A DNA stretch of 64,000 bases from Streptomyces sp. WM6386. Its GTDB lineage: Bacteria; Actinomycetota; Actinomycetes; Streptomycetales; Streptomycetaceae. Below, one piece after another: positions 32,973 through 42,365 of the stretch (position 1 is its first letter; each line of letters starts with the position of its first letter). A model generated the notes under the pieces. The model had not been told where the DNA came from and did not search any database. It saw only the letters and a list, made by a program, of their open reading frames with translations. The stretch spans positions 1 to 64,000 of the forward strand of contig NZ_JXTE01000040.1 of the NCBI RefSeq assembly GCF_000972385.1, in the 5' to 3' direction. The position numbers and the translations under genes were made by a program.

Positions 32973-33727
32973 GACTCCTCGAAGGACAGGTCGCCCTCGT
33001 CACGGGCGCGGGCGGCGGTATCGGGCGGGGGATCGCGGTGCGGTTCGCCGAACAGGGGGCGGCCGCGGTCGTCGTGCACTGCCGTACGGCGGTGACGGCG
33101 GCGGAGGAAGTGGCGGCCCGGGTCCGGGAGTCGGGCGCGCGGGCCGTCGTCCTCCAGGCGGATCTGACGGACGAGAACGACTGCCGGGAACTGGTCCGGG
33201 AGGCGGACGCGTGGGGCGGCGGACTGACCGCGCTGGTCAACAACGCGGGGGTGCAGCCGGTGCGGGAGCTGCTCGGGATGACGGCCGCCGAGTGGCGGGA
33301 GGTCGTCGACACCAACCTGACGAGCGCCTTCGCGTGCACGCAGGCGGCGGCGGAGGTCATGGAGCACGGAGGTGGCTCGGTGACGCACATCGCCTCGATC
33401 GAGGCGCACGGTCCCGCCACCGGGCACGCCCACTACTGCGCGTCCAAGGCCGCCCTGGTGATGCACGCCCGGTCGGCGGCCCTGGAGTACGGGCCTCGCG
33501 GCATCCGCGTCAACAGCGTCTCGCCCGGGCTGATCGACCGGGAGGGGCTGGCGTCGGACTGGCCGCAGGGCGTGGAACGGTGGCATGCGAAGGCGCCCCT
33601 GGGCCGGCTGGGCCGCCCCGAGGACGTCGGCGACGCCTGTGTGTTCCTCGCCTCGCCGCTCGCCTCCTGGATCACCGGGCAGGACCTGGTCGTCGACGGC
33701 GGAGTGTCGGCGCGGCCCACGTGGTGA
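32969..33727 (+). CDS. SDR-family oxidoreductase
   Basis: This 252-residue classical short-chain dehydrogenase has the cofactor loop TGAGGGIGRGIA (about residues 13-24), NNAG (about 89-92), catalytic Ser in HIASIEAHG, the YCASK motif (Tyr/Lys about 150-154), and PGLIDREG after it. The ending GQDLVVDGGVSARP is typical. ATG 32969 overlaps the cupin gene stop (ATGA). The substrate is unknown; it may belong to the same iron-responsive operon. Confidence 0.93.
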   Translation: MRLLEGQVALVTGAGGGIGRGIAVRFAEQGAAAVVVHCRTAVTAAEEVAARVRESGARAVVLQADLTDENDCRELVREADAWGGGLTALVNNAGVQPVRELLGMTAAEWREVVDTNLTSAFACTQAAAEVMEHGGGSVTHIASIEAHGPATGHAHYCASKAALVMHARSAALEYGPRGIRVNSVSPGLIDREGLASDWPQGVERWHAKAPLGRLGRPEDVGDACVFLASPLASWITGQDLVVDGGVSARPTW

Positions 33728-33782
33728 GCGTTCCGGCGCCGCTGTCCGTACATATCCCGGAGCTGCGGGACGGAGTATTGAC

Positions 33783-35549
33783 GTGGAGCGTGACGGTGGA
33801 CGAGGACGGCGGCGAGTTCAAGGGCTGGTGCTGCTGGGCACCGTGCTGGTCCTGCTCCTCTTCGGCGGCGCGGGACCGGCGTCGGCCCATGCCGCCCTCC
33901 GCTCCGCCGACCCCGAGGACGGAACCGTCCTCAAGTCCGCCCCGGGGTACATCACCCTGACCTTCACCGAGTCCGTCGGTCTGCTCGACGACTCCTTCCG
34001 CGTGCTGAGCCCGAAGAACGAGCGGGTGCGCACGGGGGAGGCCGAGCATGTGCCGGGGAGCTCGGACACCGCCCGGGTCTCGCTGCCCGCCTCCGGGCTC
34101 GGCGAGGGCACCTTCACGGTGGCCTGGCGGGTCGTCTCGGCGGACAGCCATCCGGTGTCGGGGGCGTTCACCTTCTCCGTCGGGAAGCCCTCCGCGACGG
34201 CGGTGACCGTGGACCCGGGACCCGTGGAGAACCCGGCGACGAACGGCCTCTACAACATCGCCCGCTACCTGGCCTATCTCGCGGTGGCGCTGCTCATCGG
34301 CACGGCGGTCTTCCTGGCGTTCTGCCGCCCGGCGGATCCCAGCGTCCTGCCCAGGCTGCTGCGGGTCGGCTGGTGGACGCTGGTGGGGGCCACGGTCGCG
34401 CTGTTCGTGCTGCGGGCGCCCTACGAGGCCGGCACGGGCCCCGCGACGGCCTTCGACGCCGCGGCCTTCGAACGGACGGTGACGAGCCGGCCGGGGCTGG
34501 TGCTGCTGGCCCGGCTGGTGCTGCTCGCACCGACGGCCATCTTCCTCCTGCGGCTGTTCCGGCGCCGCCGGTCCTCCTACGCGATCGGCGCCGCCCTCGC
34601 CCTCGGCCTCGCCCTCACCTGGGCCGCCGGTGAGCACGCCTCCGCCGGCCTCCAGGTGCCGGTGGCGATGGCCTCCTCGGTCCTGCACGTCCTGGCGATG
34701 GCGGCCTGGCTGGGCGGTCTGACGGCACTGGTCGTCACGCTGTACCGGGCGGCGGTCGTCGAACCGGCCACGGTCGCCCGCTTCTCCCGCCTCGCCTTCG
34801 TCTCCGTGACCGTGCTGGTCCTCACCGGCGTCTACCAGTCCTGGCGCGGCCTGGGCTCCTGGTCCGCGCTCACCGACACGACGTACGGCCGGCTCCTGGT
34901 CGCCAAGCTGATCGCGGTGGTCGTGCTGCTGACGGCGGCCGGGTTCTCGCGGCTGTGGACGGTACGCCTGGCGACGGCCGGCGCCCGGACCGTCGTACGG
35001 GAACGGGTGCCGGAGCCGGTGGGCGGGCCGGCACTGCCGGACGGCCCGCCGGAGCCCCCGCCGGTGGTTCCGGACCGCCGGGGGCTTCGGCGGTCCGTCC
35101 TCGCCGAGGTCGCCGTGGGTGTGGTCGTGCTGGTGCTCACCACCGTCCTCACCGGGACCGTGCCGGGCCGGGCGGAGGAGGAGGCCGCCAAGAGCCCCGC
35201 GGCCGCCGGGCTGCCGGTCGCCTCCGTCAGCTACGTCCCGTTCGAGATCGGCGGCGCGCGGGGCCAGGTGCAGATCACCCTGGACTCCGGGCGGGTCGGC
35301 CGGAACACCGTGGAGGCGGTGGTCCTCGACGCCGAGGGCGGCTTCGCCATCGTCCCCGAGCTGCGCCTCTCCTTCTCCCTCCCGTCCCAGGACATCGGCC
35401 CGCTGGACGCCGAGCTGACCGACAAGGGCGGCTACTGGGGAACCGACGACCTCGACCTGCCGATCGCCGGCACCTGGGAGATGAAGGTGACGGTCCGGGT
35501 CTCCGATATCGACCAGGTCAGTGAGACGAAGCCGGTCGAGATCCACTAG
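33783..35549 (+). CDS. CopC-CopD fusion copper-resistance/uptake protein
   Basis: This is a 588-residue protein of the YcnJ type. After a signal peptide (cleavage ASA|HAAL), the mature chain starts with the copper-binding His of a CopC domain (HAALRSADPEDGTVLKSAP...SADSHPVSGAFTF, second His pair). A CopD membrane domain with about eight helices follows (about residues 150-430), then a C-terminal extracytoplasmic beta domain (VSYVPFEIGGARGQVQITLD...). The family moves copper across the membrane. GTG 33783 is preceded by GGAG 7 nt upstream; no ATG fits. A 55-bp gap separates it from the SDR gene. Confidence 0.9.
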   Translation: MERDGGRGRRRVQGLVLLGTVLVLLLFGGAGPASAHAALRSADPEDGTVLKSAPGYITLTFTESVGLLDDSFRVLSPKNERVRTGEAEHVPGSSDTARVSLPASGLGEGTFTVAWRVVSADSHPVSGAFTFSVGKPSATAVTVDPGPVENPATNGLYNIARYLAYLAVALLIGTAVFLAFCRPADPSVLPRLLRVGWWTLVGATVALFVLRAPYEAGTGPATAFDAAAFERTVTSRPGLVLLARLVLLAPTAIFLLRLFRRRRSSYAIGAALALGLALTWAAGEHASAGLQVPVAMASSVLHVLAMAAWLGGLTALVVTLYRAAVVEPATVARFSRLAFVSVTVLVLTGVYQSWRGLGSWSALTDTTYGRLLVAKLIAVVVLLTAAGFSRLWTVRLATAGARTVVRERVPEPVGGPALPDGPPEPPPVVPDRRGLRRSVLAEVAVGVVVLVLTTVLTGTVPGRAEEEAAKSPAAAGLPVASVSYVPFEIGGARGQVQITLDSGRVGRNTVEAVVLDAEGGFAIVPELRLSFSLPSQDIGPLDAELTDKGGYWGTDDLDLPIAGTWEMKVTVRVSDIDQVSETKPVEIH

Positions 35550-35556
35550 AACCGAA

Positions 35557-35604
35557 CACGTAGACGGCCCCACACCCCGACCGGGGTGTGGGGCCGTCTA
35601 CGTG
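35557..35604. terminator. Strong bidirectional terminator hairpin
   Basis: A perfect stem of at least 22 bp (arms 35557-35579 and 35582-35604, starting CACGTAGACGGCCCCACACC) with a minimal loop lies 8 bp after the copCD stop. There is no T-run, but the hairpin is exceptionally stable. Confidence 0.85.
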
Positions 35605-35713
35605 CGCGTGGCGCAAAATCATCGGCCTTCGTTCGACAGGTCGAAGGCGATTCGGACGATCAGGATCGATCTTGGACGTGTCGGTCACGTTTCGGGAAAG
35701 GTGACCGTCATCT

Positions 35714-35766
35714 CTTGACCAATGACAGGACATACAGCTGTCATTACGCCACCGTGTTCGGTCAAG
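35714..35766. promoter_or_regulatory. Palindromes and promoter-like elements upstream of the galactoside operon
   Basis: AATGACAG (35721) and CTGTCATT (35738) are a perfect 8-bp inverted repeat with a 9-bp spacer. An outer pair CTTGACC (35714) and GGTCAAG (35760) flanks it. TTGACC at 35715 can serve as a -35 with TGTCAT 18 bp downstream. The palindromes overlap this promoter, suggesting a LacI-, ROK- or GntR-type operator. No regulator gene is next to the operon. The rest of 35605-35842 shows no gene. Confidence 0.5.
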
Positions 35767-35842
35767 TTGATTTCTGGTCGTTTACGACGGACCTCGACAC
35801 ACTCCCCTGCCTGGCCGAACCCCTGCCCTTCTGGAGCCGTTC

Positions 35843-37141
35843 ATGCCCGACTTCTCCCTCCCCTCCGCGAGCCGCCGTTCCGTCCTGCGCGGCATAGGCG
35901 GCGCCGCCGTCCTCGGTGCCGGCATCCCCCTGCTGAGCGCCTGTGGCGGCAGCGGCACCTCGGCCGACCCGAAGACCGTCACCGTCGGGTCGAACGCGTC
36001 CGACGCGGTGCCGAAGAAGGCGTTCGCGGACATCTACGCCGCCTACAAGAAGCAGTCCGGGATCACGGTCGACGTGAACACCAAGGACCACAACACGTTC
36101 CAGGAGCAGATCAACTCGTATCTGCAGGGCACGCCGGACGACGTGTTCAACTGGTTCGCCGGGTACCGCATGCAGTTCTTCGCGGGCAAGGGACTGGCCA
36201 CGCCGATCGACGACGTGTGGAAGACCATCGAGGGCAACTTCCCCGACGCGATGAAGGCGCTCAGCAAGGGCGCGGACGGCAAGTACTACTTCGTGCCGCT
36301 GTACACCTACCCGTGGGCGCTCTTCTACCGCAAGAGCGTCTTCCAGGAGAAGGGCTACGAGGTTCCCACCACGTGGGACCAGCTGGTCGCCCTGTGCAAG
36401 CAGATGAAGAAGGACGGCCTCGTGCCGATCGCCTTCGGTGACAAGGACGCCTGGCCCGCGCTCGGCACCTTCGACCAGATCAACTTCCGTACCAACGGCT
36501 ACGACTTCCACGTCGAGCTGATGGCCGGAAAGGCCTCCTGGACCGACGCCAAGGTGCGCAAGGCCTTCGACCTGTGGGCCGAGCTGCTCCCCTACCACCA
36601 GGACGGCGCCGTCGGCCGCACCTGGCAGGACGCCGCGCAGACCCTGGTGTCGAAGAAGGCCGGCATGTACCTGCTGGGCACCTTCGTGGGCCAGCAGTTC
36701 ACCAACGAGGCAGACCGCGAGGACCTCGACTTCTTCGCCTTCCCGGAGATCACCTCCGAGTTCGGCCAGGACACCGTCGAGGCGCCCACCGACGGCTTCA
36801 TGCTCTCCACGGCCCCGAAGAACAAGGCCGCCGCGGTCAAGCTGCTGCAGTACCTGGGCACCCCGGCCGCCGAGCAGATCTACCTCAAGTCCGACCCGAA
36901 CGTCGTCGCGGCCGCGTCCAACGCCGACACCTCCTCGTACAGCGCCCTGCAGAAGAAGGCGTACGAGATGATCTCCGGCGCCAAGCACCTGACGCAGTTC
37001 ATGGACCGCGACAGCCGCCCGGACTTCACCTCCACGGTGATGCAGCCCGCGCTGCAGAAGTTCATCCGCGACCCCAAGGGGATCGACAGTCTGCTCTCGT
37101 CGATCGAGCGCCAGAAGAAGACCATCTTCGCGTCCTCGTGA
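35843..37141 (+). CDS. ABC transporter sugar-binding lipoprotein
   Basis: This is a 432-residue extracellular solute-binding protein (family 1). It has a twin-arginine-type lipoprotein signal (SRRSVLRGIGGAAVLGAGIPLLSAC, lipid-Cys about residue 33). The mature domain has the usual TVTVGSNASD...FADIYAAYKKQSGITVDV, and the YTYPWALFYRKSVFQEKGYEVPTTWDQL hinge region. The downstream permeases and galactosidases indicate a galactoside ligand (alpha/beta-galactosyl oligosaccharides). It is the first gene of a five-gene operon. Confidence 0.93.
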   Translation: MPDFSLPSASRRSVLRGIGGAAVLGAGIPLLSACGGSGTSADPKTVTVGSNASDAVPKKAFADIYAAYKKQSGITVDVNTKDHNTFQEQINSYLQGTPDDVFNWFAGYRMQFFAGKGLATPIDDVWKTIEGNFPDAMKALSKGADGKYYFVPLYTYPWALFYRKSVFQEKGYEVPTTWDQLVALCKQMKKDGLVPIAFGDKDAWPALGTFDQINFRTNGYDFHVELMAGKASWTDAKVRKAFDLWAELLPYHQDGAVGRTWQDAAQTLVSKKAGMYLLGTFVGQQFTNEADREDLDFFAFPEITSEFGQDTVEAPTDGFMLSTAPKNKAAAVKLLQYLGTPAAEQIYLKSDPNVVAAASNADTSSYSALQKKAYEMISGAKHLTQFMDRDSRPDFTSTVMQPALQKFIRDPKGIDSLLSSIERQKKTIFASS

Positions 37142-37152
37142 TCGGCAGCGAC

Positions 37153-38127
37153 ATGACCACCGACACCACCGAGTCCCCGAAGGCGGCAACCCCCGTGCCG
37201 CCTTCGGGCGCCGCCCCGCGCAAGGTGCCCACCGGGCACCGCCGGCTCCTGACCCGTCGCGACCGGCTCACCCTGGGCCTGATGGCGACCCTGCCGACGA
37301 TCCTGCATGTCGCCCTGGTCTGGGTGACGGCCTTCGCGTCGATCGCGCTGGCCTTCACCACCTGGGACGGCATCGGCTTCGACTCGATCCACTGGGTCGG
37401 GTTCGACAACTTCCGTGAACTGTTCACCAACAACCCGCAGTTCTGGCCGGCCGTCGAGCACAACGCCATCTGGTTCGTCGTGCTCATCCTCATCCCGACG
37501 CCGCTCGGCCTGTTCCTGGCCGTCCAGCTGGACAAGAACATCCGCTTCAGCCGGGTCTACCAGACCGCGTTCTTCCTGCCCGTCGTGCTGTCGATGGCGG
37601 TCATCGGATTCGTCTGGCAGCTCGTCTACAACCCCGACACCGGCCTGATCAACAGCATCATCGGGGCCAACAAGCCCGGCCATTACATCGACTGGATCGG
37701 CGACCCGGACCTCAACCTGTGGTCCATCCTCATCGCCGCGTCCTGGCGGCACACCGGCTACATGATGATCCTGTACCTGGCGGGCCTGAAGGGCGTCGAC
37801 CCCTCGCTGCGCGAGGCCTCGGCCCTGGACGGCGCGGGCGAGTGGCAGACGTTCAAGAACGTCATCTTCCCGACCCTGCGCCCCACCAACACCATCGTCC
37901 TGGTCGTCACCATCATCGAGGCGCTGCGCGCCTTCGACCTGGTCTTCGTCTTCAACAAGGGCGCCGAGGGCACCGAGCTGCTGTCGATCCTCGTGACCAA
38001 CAACATCATCGGTGAGTCCAGCCGGATCGGATACGGCTCCGCGATCGCCGTCGTGCTGCTGCTGATCTCGCTCGTCGTGATCATCCCGTACCTGGTGAGC
38101 ACCTTCCGGAAGGAGCGACGAGCATGA
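37153..38127 (+). CDS. ABC sugar transporter permease 1
   Basis: The 324-residue MalF-type permease has six transmembrane helices and the EAA loop EASALDGAGEWQTFKNVIFPTLRP, which contacts the ATPase. It begins with a Pro/Ala-rich cytoplasmic tail. ATG 37153 is chosen; a GTG at 37138 overlaps the stop of the binding-protein gene and would add five residues. Neither has a strong ribosome binding site. It overlaps the next permease by ATGA. No ATPase gene is present, so a shared multiple-sugar ATPase (MsiK type) is expected. Confidence 0.92.
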   Translation: MTTDTTESPKAATPVPPSGAAPRKVPTGHRRLLTRRDRLTLGLMATLPTILHVALVWVTAFASIALAFTTWDGIGFDSIHWVGFDNFRELFTNNPQFWPAVEHNAIWFVVLILIPTPLGLFLAVQLDKNIRFSRVYQTAFFLPVVLSMAVIGFVWQLVYNPDTGLINSIIGANKPGHYIDWIGDPDLNLWSILIAASWRHTGYMMILYLAGLKGVDPSLREASALDGAGEWQTFKNVIFPTLRPTNTIVLVVTIIEALRAFDLVFVFNKGAEGTELLSILVTNNIIGESSRIGYGSAIAVVLLLISLVVIIPYLVSTFRKERRA

Positions 38128-39038
38128 GCACGGCCCTGCCCCTGAACAAGCACGCGTTGAACAAGCACGCGTTGAAGAAGCGCGCACCCCTGCGCCCCGG
38201 CCGCGTCCTGCTGCACGTCTTCCTCGTGTCCATGTCGCTGGCCTGGCTGGCCCCGCTGCTCTGGGCGATCTACGCGGCCCTGCGGCCGTACGCCGAGACC
38301 AGCGAGAAGGGCTATGTGTCCTGGCCGGACAAGCTGACCTTCGACAACTTCACGAACGCGTTCACGCAGTCGGACATGACGCACTACTTCGGCAACACCA
38401 TGCTGATCGCGGTGCCGGCCGTGCTGGTGACCCTGTTCCTGTCGTCGATGGTCGCGTTCTACGTCAGCCGCTTCGACTTCCGCGTCAACCTCTTCCTGCT
38501 GCTGCTCTTCACGGCCGGCAACCTGCTCCCGCAGCAGGTCATCATCACCCCGCTGTACCGCCTCTACCTGCTCGTCGACCTGCCCGGCATCACCATGTCC
38601 GGCAAGCTGTACGACTCCGCGCTCGGCCTGGTCCTCATCCATGTGGCGTTCCAGTCCGGCTTCTGCGCCTTCGTGCTGGCCAACTACATGAAGATGCTCC
38701 CGCACGAGCTGACCGAGGCCGCGCTCGTCGACGGCGCCTCGGTGTGGCGGCTGTACTGGCAGATCGTGCTGCCGCTGTGCAAGCCGGCGATGGCGGCCCT
38801 GGGCACGTTGCTGTCCATCTGGATCTACAACGACTTCTTCTGGGCTCTCGTGCTGATCTCCACCGGTGAGAACATGCCGATCACCTCGGCCCTGAACAAC
38901 CTCTCCGGCCAGTACTTCACCGACCCCAACCTCATCGCCGCCGGCGCCCTGCTGACCGCCGTCCCGACGCTGATCGTGTACTTCGTGCTCCAGCGGCAGT
39001 TCGTCAGCGGTCTGACGCTGGGCGCCAACAAGGGCTGA
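38124..39038 (+). CDS. ABC sugar transporter permease 2
   Basis: This 304-residue MalG-type permease has six helices and the EAA loop EAALVDGASVWRLYWQIVLPLCKP. Its cytoplasmic N-terminus contains a NKHAL duplication from a perfect 15-bp tandem repeat (38145-38174). It overlaps permease 1 by 4 bp and ends with LTLGANKG, as usual for the family. It forms the translocation channel with permease 1. Confidence 0.93.
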   Translation: MSTALPLNKHALNKHALKKRAPLRPGRVLLHVFLVSMSLAWLAPLLWAIYAALRPYAETSEKGYVSWPDKLTFDNFTNAFTQSDMTHYFGNTMLIAVPAVLVTLFLSSMVAFYVSRFDFRVNLFLLLLFTAGNLLPQQVIITPLYRLYLLVDLPGITMSGKLYDSALGLVLIHVAFQSGFCAFVLANYMKMLPHELTEAALVDGASVWRLYWQIVLPLCKPAMAALGTLLSIWIYNDFFWALVLISTGENMPITSALNNLSGQYFTDPNLIAAGALLTAVPTLIVYFVLQRQFVSGLTLGANKG

Positions 39039-39066
39039 CGCCCTTCCTGTTCGAAAGAGAACCACC

Positions 39067-40380
39067 GTGCCCCACCCCTTCACCCCCGTCGCCACCGTCC
39101 CCGTGGACCGGGCCGGCGCCCGCGTCCACGAGGAGGGCTGGCAGTCCTGGAGCCCCAGCGGCGCCTACGCCCTCGACGAGCGGCCGTACCGCCCGACCAA
39201 CGACAACTGGGCGACCGTCTGCTACCGCCCGGGCGTCACCGTCCCCGAGGGAGCCTTCCAGGGCGAGGGACTGCTGGCCCTCGACCCCGGCGACGGCTCC
39301 CCGGTCCGCCTGTGGGCGGCGCCGGAGCCCACCAAAGAGGTCCCGTCGATCCGCCTGACCGTCGACGGCGACACGGCGGAGGTCACCGCGGACGGACCGG
39401 TGAAGGAGTGGACGGGGGCCACCGTCCAGGCGGTGCTGGGTGATTGGGCCGCCTCTCTCGGCGTCCCGTCGCCCCGCCCGGCGCCCACCGTCTGGTGCTC
39501 CTGGTACGAGTACTTCACTCAGGTCACCGAGGACGACATCCACGAGAACCTGCGCGCGATGGACACCCTCGAACTGCCCATCGACGTCGTCCAGATCGAC
39601 GACGGCTACCAGAAGGCACTCGGCGACTGGCTCACCCTCTCCGGCCGCTTCCGCTCCCGCCAGGACATCGCGGACGCGATCCGGGCGCGGGGCAGGAGGG
39701 CCGGCATCTGGACGGCGCCCTTCCTCGTCGACCCGGCGAGCGACCTTGCCGCCGAGCACCCCGACTGGCTGGTCAAGAACCTCGACGGCGGCTTCCTGCA
39801 CGCCGGCCGCAACTGGGGCCACGACCTGAGCGTCCTGGACACGACCCACCCGGAGGCGGCCGCGTACCTGACGGACGTCTTCCGGACGCTGCGCGCCGAG
39901 GGCTACGACTACTTCAAGGTCGACTTCCTGTACGCGGGCGCCCTGGAGGGCGTGCGTCACTCCGACGCGGACCCCCTCACGGCGTACCGCCAGGGCATCG
40001 AGCTGATCCGCGAGGCGATCGGCGAGGATGCCTACCTCCTGGGCTGCGGGGCACCGCTCCTGGCCTCCATCGGCCTCTTCGACGCCATGCGCGTCAGCCC
40101 CGACACGGCCCCGCACCGCCGCCCCGAGGCCGACGACTACAGCCAACCCGGCCAGGACCCGGCGGAGTTCACGGGCGTCGGCCGCCAGTGGCAGCACGGC
40201 CGGTTCTGGGTCAACGACCCCGACTGTCTGATGGCACGCCCGGCCGTGGAGACCCGCGAACGCTGGGCGGCCCATGTGGAGGCGACCGGCGGCCTGATGG
40301 CGTCGAGCGACCGGCTGCTGTCCCTGGACCAGTGGGGTGTGGAGACGACTCGCCGACTCCTGAGCGGAGATGCCCGATGA
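39067..40380 (+). CDS. Alpha-galactosidase, GH36-type
   Basis: The 437-residue glycoside hydrolase clan D protein has the core WCSWYEYFTQVTEDDIHENL, then VVQIDDGYQKALGDW. The nucleophile Asp is in YDYFKVDFLY (about residue 283) and the acid/base Asp in AMRVSPDTAP (about 347). It is shorter than typical 700-residue GH36 enzymes, with a reduced N-terminal beta domain; this short form occurs in actinobacteria. It has no signal peptide and therefore acts on imported sugars. It overlaps the downstream beta-galactosidase gene by ATGA. Substrate: terminal alpha-galactosides. Confidence 0.9.
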   Translation: MPHPFTPVATVPVDRAGARVHEEGWQSWSPSGAYALDERPYRPTNDNWATVCYRPGVTVPEGAFQGEGLLALDPGDGSPVRLWAAPEPTKEVPSIRLTVDGDTAEVTADGPVKEWTGATVQAVLGDWAASLGVPSPRPAPTVWCSWYEYFTQVTEDDIHENLRAMDTLELPIDVVQIDDGYQKALGDWLTLSGRFRSRQDIADAIRARGRRAGIWTAPFLVDPASDLAAEHPDWLVKNLDGGFLHAGRNWGHDLSVLDTTHPEAAAYLTDVFRTLRAEGYDYFKVDFLYAGALEGVRHSDADPLTAYRQGIELIREAIGEDAYLLGCGAPLLASIGLFDAMRVSPDTAPHRRPEADDYSQPGQDPAEFTGVGRQWQHGRFWVNDPDCLMARPAVETRERWAAHVEATGGLMASSDRLLSLDQWGVETTRRLLSGDAR

Positions 40381-42365
40381 TCCCGCAGGGCATCGCCTAC
40401 GGCGGCGACTACAACCCCGAGCAGTGGCCCGAGGAGGTCTGGGCCGAGGACATGCGCCTCATGGCCGAGGCCGGGGTGACCATGGTCAGCGTCGGGATCT
40501 TCTCCTGGGCGCTGCTGGAGCCCAAGGAGGGCGCGTACGACTTCACCCTCCTGGACCGCGTCCTCGACATGCTCTACACCCACGGCATCGCGGCGGACCT
40601 GGCGACCCCGACGGCGGCACCGCCGGCGTGGTTCTTCGTCAGGCACCCCGAGGCACTCCCCGTGGACAAGGACGGCAGGGCACTGTCGTACGGCAGCCGC
40701 CAGACGTTCTGCCCGTCGAGCCCGGCCTATCGGGAGGCGGCGCTGCGGATGGCCCGTGCGCTCGGGGAGCGGTACGCCGGCCACCCGGCGGTCGTGATGT
40801 GGCACGTCCACAACGAGTACGGCTGTCACAACCCGGAGTGCTTCTGCGAGGAGAGCGCGGCGGCGTTCCGTGGCTGGCTGCGGGAGAAGTACAGCAGCCT
40901 GGAGGCGCTCAACGACGCCTGGGGCACCCGCTTCTGGAGCCAGTGGTACTACGACTGGGACGAGATCATCCCGCCCCGCGCCACGGGCGCCGTCCCCAAC
41001 CCCACCCACCAGCTGGACTGGCGCCGCTTCTGCAGCGACGCGCTGCTGTCGCTGTGCGAGGCGGAGCGCGAGGTCCTGCGGGAGGCGGCGCCGGAGATCC
41101 CCGCGACCACCAACTTCATGGTGATGCACAACTTCGACGCCCTGGACTACTGGCGCTGGGCCCAGAAGCTGGACGTGATCTCCAACGACCACTACCTCCA
41201 GTCCACCGACCCCGAGTCGCACATCGACCTCGCGCTCAGCGGCGACCTGGTCCGCTCGCTGGCAGGCGGGCCCTGGCTGCTGATGGAGCACTCGACGGGC
41301 GCGGTGAACTGGCAGCCGGTCAACCGGGCGAAGAATCCCGGGGAGTTGCGCCGCAACGCGCTGGCCCATGTGGCCCGGGGCGCCGACGGCATCGCCTACT
41401 TCCAGTGGCGGGCGGCGAAGGCGGGCGCCGAGCAGTGGCACTCGGCGATGCTGCCGCACGCGGGGACGGACAGCCGGATCTGGCGTGACGTGGTCCGACT
41501 GGGCGCGGATCTGAAGGCGTTGGGGGAGGTGCGCGGCTCGACCGTCCCGGCGCAGGTGGCCATCGTCTGGGACTGGAACGCCCGCTGGGCCCTGGAACTG
41601 CCCTCGCAGCCGAGCGCGGAGCTCCGCTTCCAGGAGCTGGTCCGTGCCTGGTACGAGCCGTTGTGGCGGTCGGGCATCGCGGTGGACTTCGTCCACCCGG
41701 AGGCGGACCTGTCGTCGTACCGCCTGGTCCTGGCGCCCAGCCTGTACCTGGTCGATGACGAGGGCGCGGCGAATCTGACGGGCTTCGCGGAGCGCGGCGG
41801 CACGCTGGCCGTGGGCTTCCACAGCGGAGCGGTCGACACCAACTGCCATGTGCGGCTGGGCGGTTACCCGGGCGCGTTCCGCGAGGCGCTCGGGGTGCGC
41901 ACGGACGAGCTGTTCCCGCTGCTGCCGGGTGAGTCGGTGGAGCTGAGCGACGGCGGTACGGCACGGCTGTGGTCGGAACGGGTCCGTCTGGCGGGCGCGG
42001 AGGCGATCACGACGTACACGACCGGCCCGCTGGCGGACGTACCCGCGGTGACCCGCAACTCCTTCGGCACGGGCACCACGTGGTACCTGGCCACACAGCC
42101 GGACCCGGCGACGCTCGCCGCTCTCCTGGACCGCATCCGCACGGAAGCGGGCGTGATGCCGGTCCTCAGCGCTCCGGAGGGTGTGGAGGCGGTGCTGCGG
42201 CGAGGTGCGGACGCGGACTACCTCTTCCTGATCAACCACACCGGGGCGAGCGCGGAGATCTCCGTGTCCGGCGAGGCCACCGAACTGCTCACCGGGAAGC
42301 CGGCGCCGGGCGTGGTCACCGTCGCGGCGGGCGAGGTCGCGGTGGTGAGGGAGCCGCGCGGGTAG
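40377..42365 (+). CDS. Beta-galactosidase, GH42
   Basis: This 662-residue GH42 enzyme starts IAYGGDYNPEQWPEEVW. The acid/base Glu is in WHVHNEYGCH (about residue 146) and the nucleophile Glu in LLMEHSTGAVNW (about 304). The Cys ligands of the structural zinc are intact (FCPSS and CHNPECFCEE). Trimerisation and C-terminal beta domains follow. It is intracellular (no signal). With the GH36 enzyme it would hydrolyse imported alpha- and beta-galactosides to galactose. It is the last gene of the operon; no clear terminator follows. Confidence 0.95.
   Translation: MIPQGIAYGGDYNPEQWPEEVWAEDMRLMAEAGVTMVSVGIFSWALLEPKEGAYDFTLLDRVLDMLYTHGIAADLATPTAAPPAWFFVRHPEALPVDKDGRALSYGSRQTFCPSSPAYREAALRMARALGERYAGHPAVVMWHVHNEYGCHNPECFCEESAAAFRGWLREKYSSLEALNDAWGTRFWSQWYYDWDEIIPPRATGAVPNPTHQLDWRRFCSDALLSLCEAEREVLREAAPEIPATTNFMVMHNFDALDYWRWAQKLDVISNDHYLQSTDPESHIDLALSGDLVRSLAGGPWLLMEHSTGAVNWQPVNRAKNPGELRRNALAHVARGADGIAYFQWRAAKAGAEQWHSAMLPHAGTDSRIWRDVVRLGADLKALGEVRGSTVPAQVAIVWDWNARWALELPSQPSAELRFQELVRAWYEPLWRSGIAVDFVHPEADLSSYRLVLAPSLYLVDDEGAANLTGFAERGGTLAVGFHSGAVDTNCHVRLGGYPGAFREALGVRTDELFPLLPGESVELSDGGTARLWSERVRLAGAEAITTYTTGPLADVPAVTRNSFGTGTTWYLATQPDPATLAALLDRIRTEAGVMPVLSAPEGVEAVLRRGADADYLFLINHTGASAEISVSGEATELLTGKPAPGVVTVAAGEVAVVREPRG

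Noticed and set aside
35518..35733. Small genes over the 35.55-35.61 kb hairpin on either strand
   Set aside because: Their similar peptides simply reflect the two arms of the perfect terminator stem.
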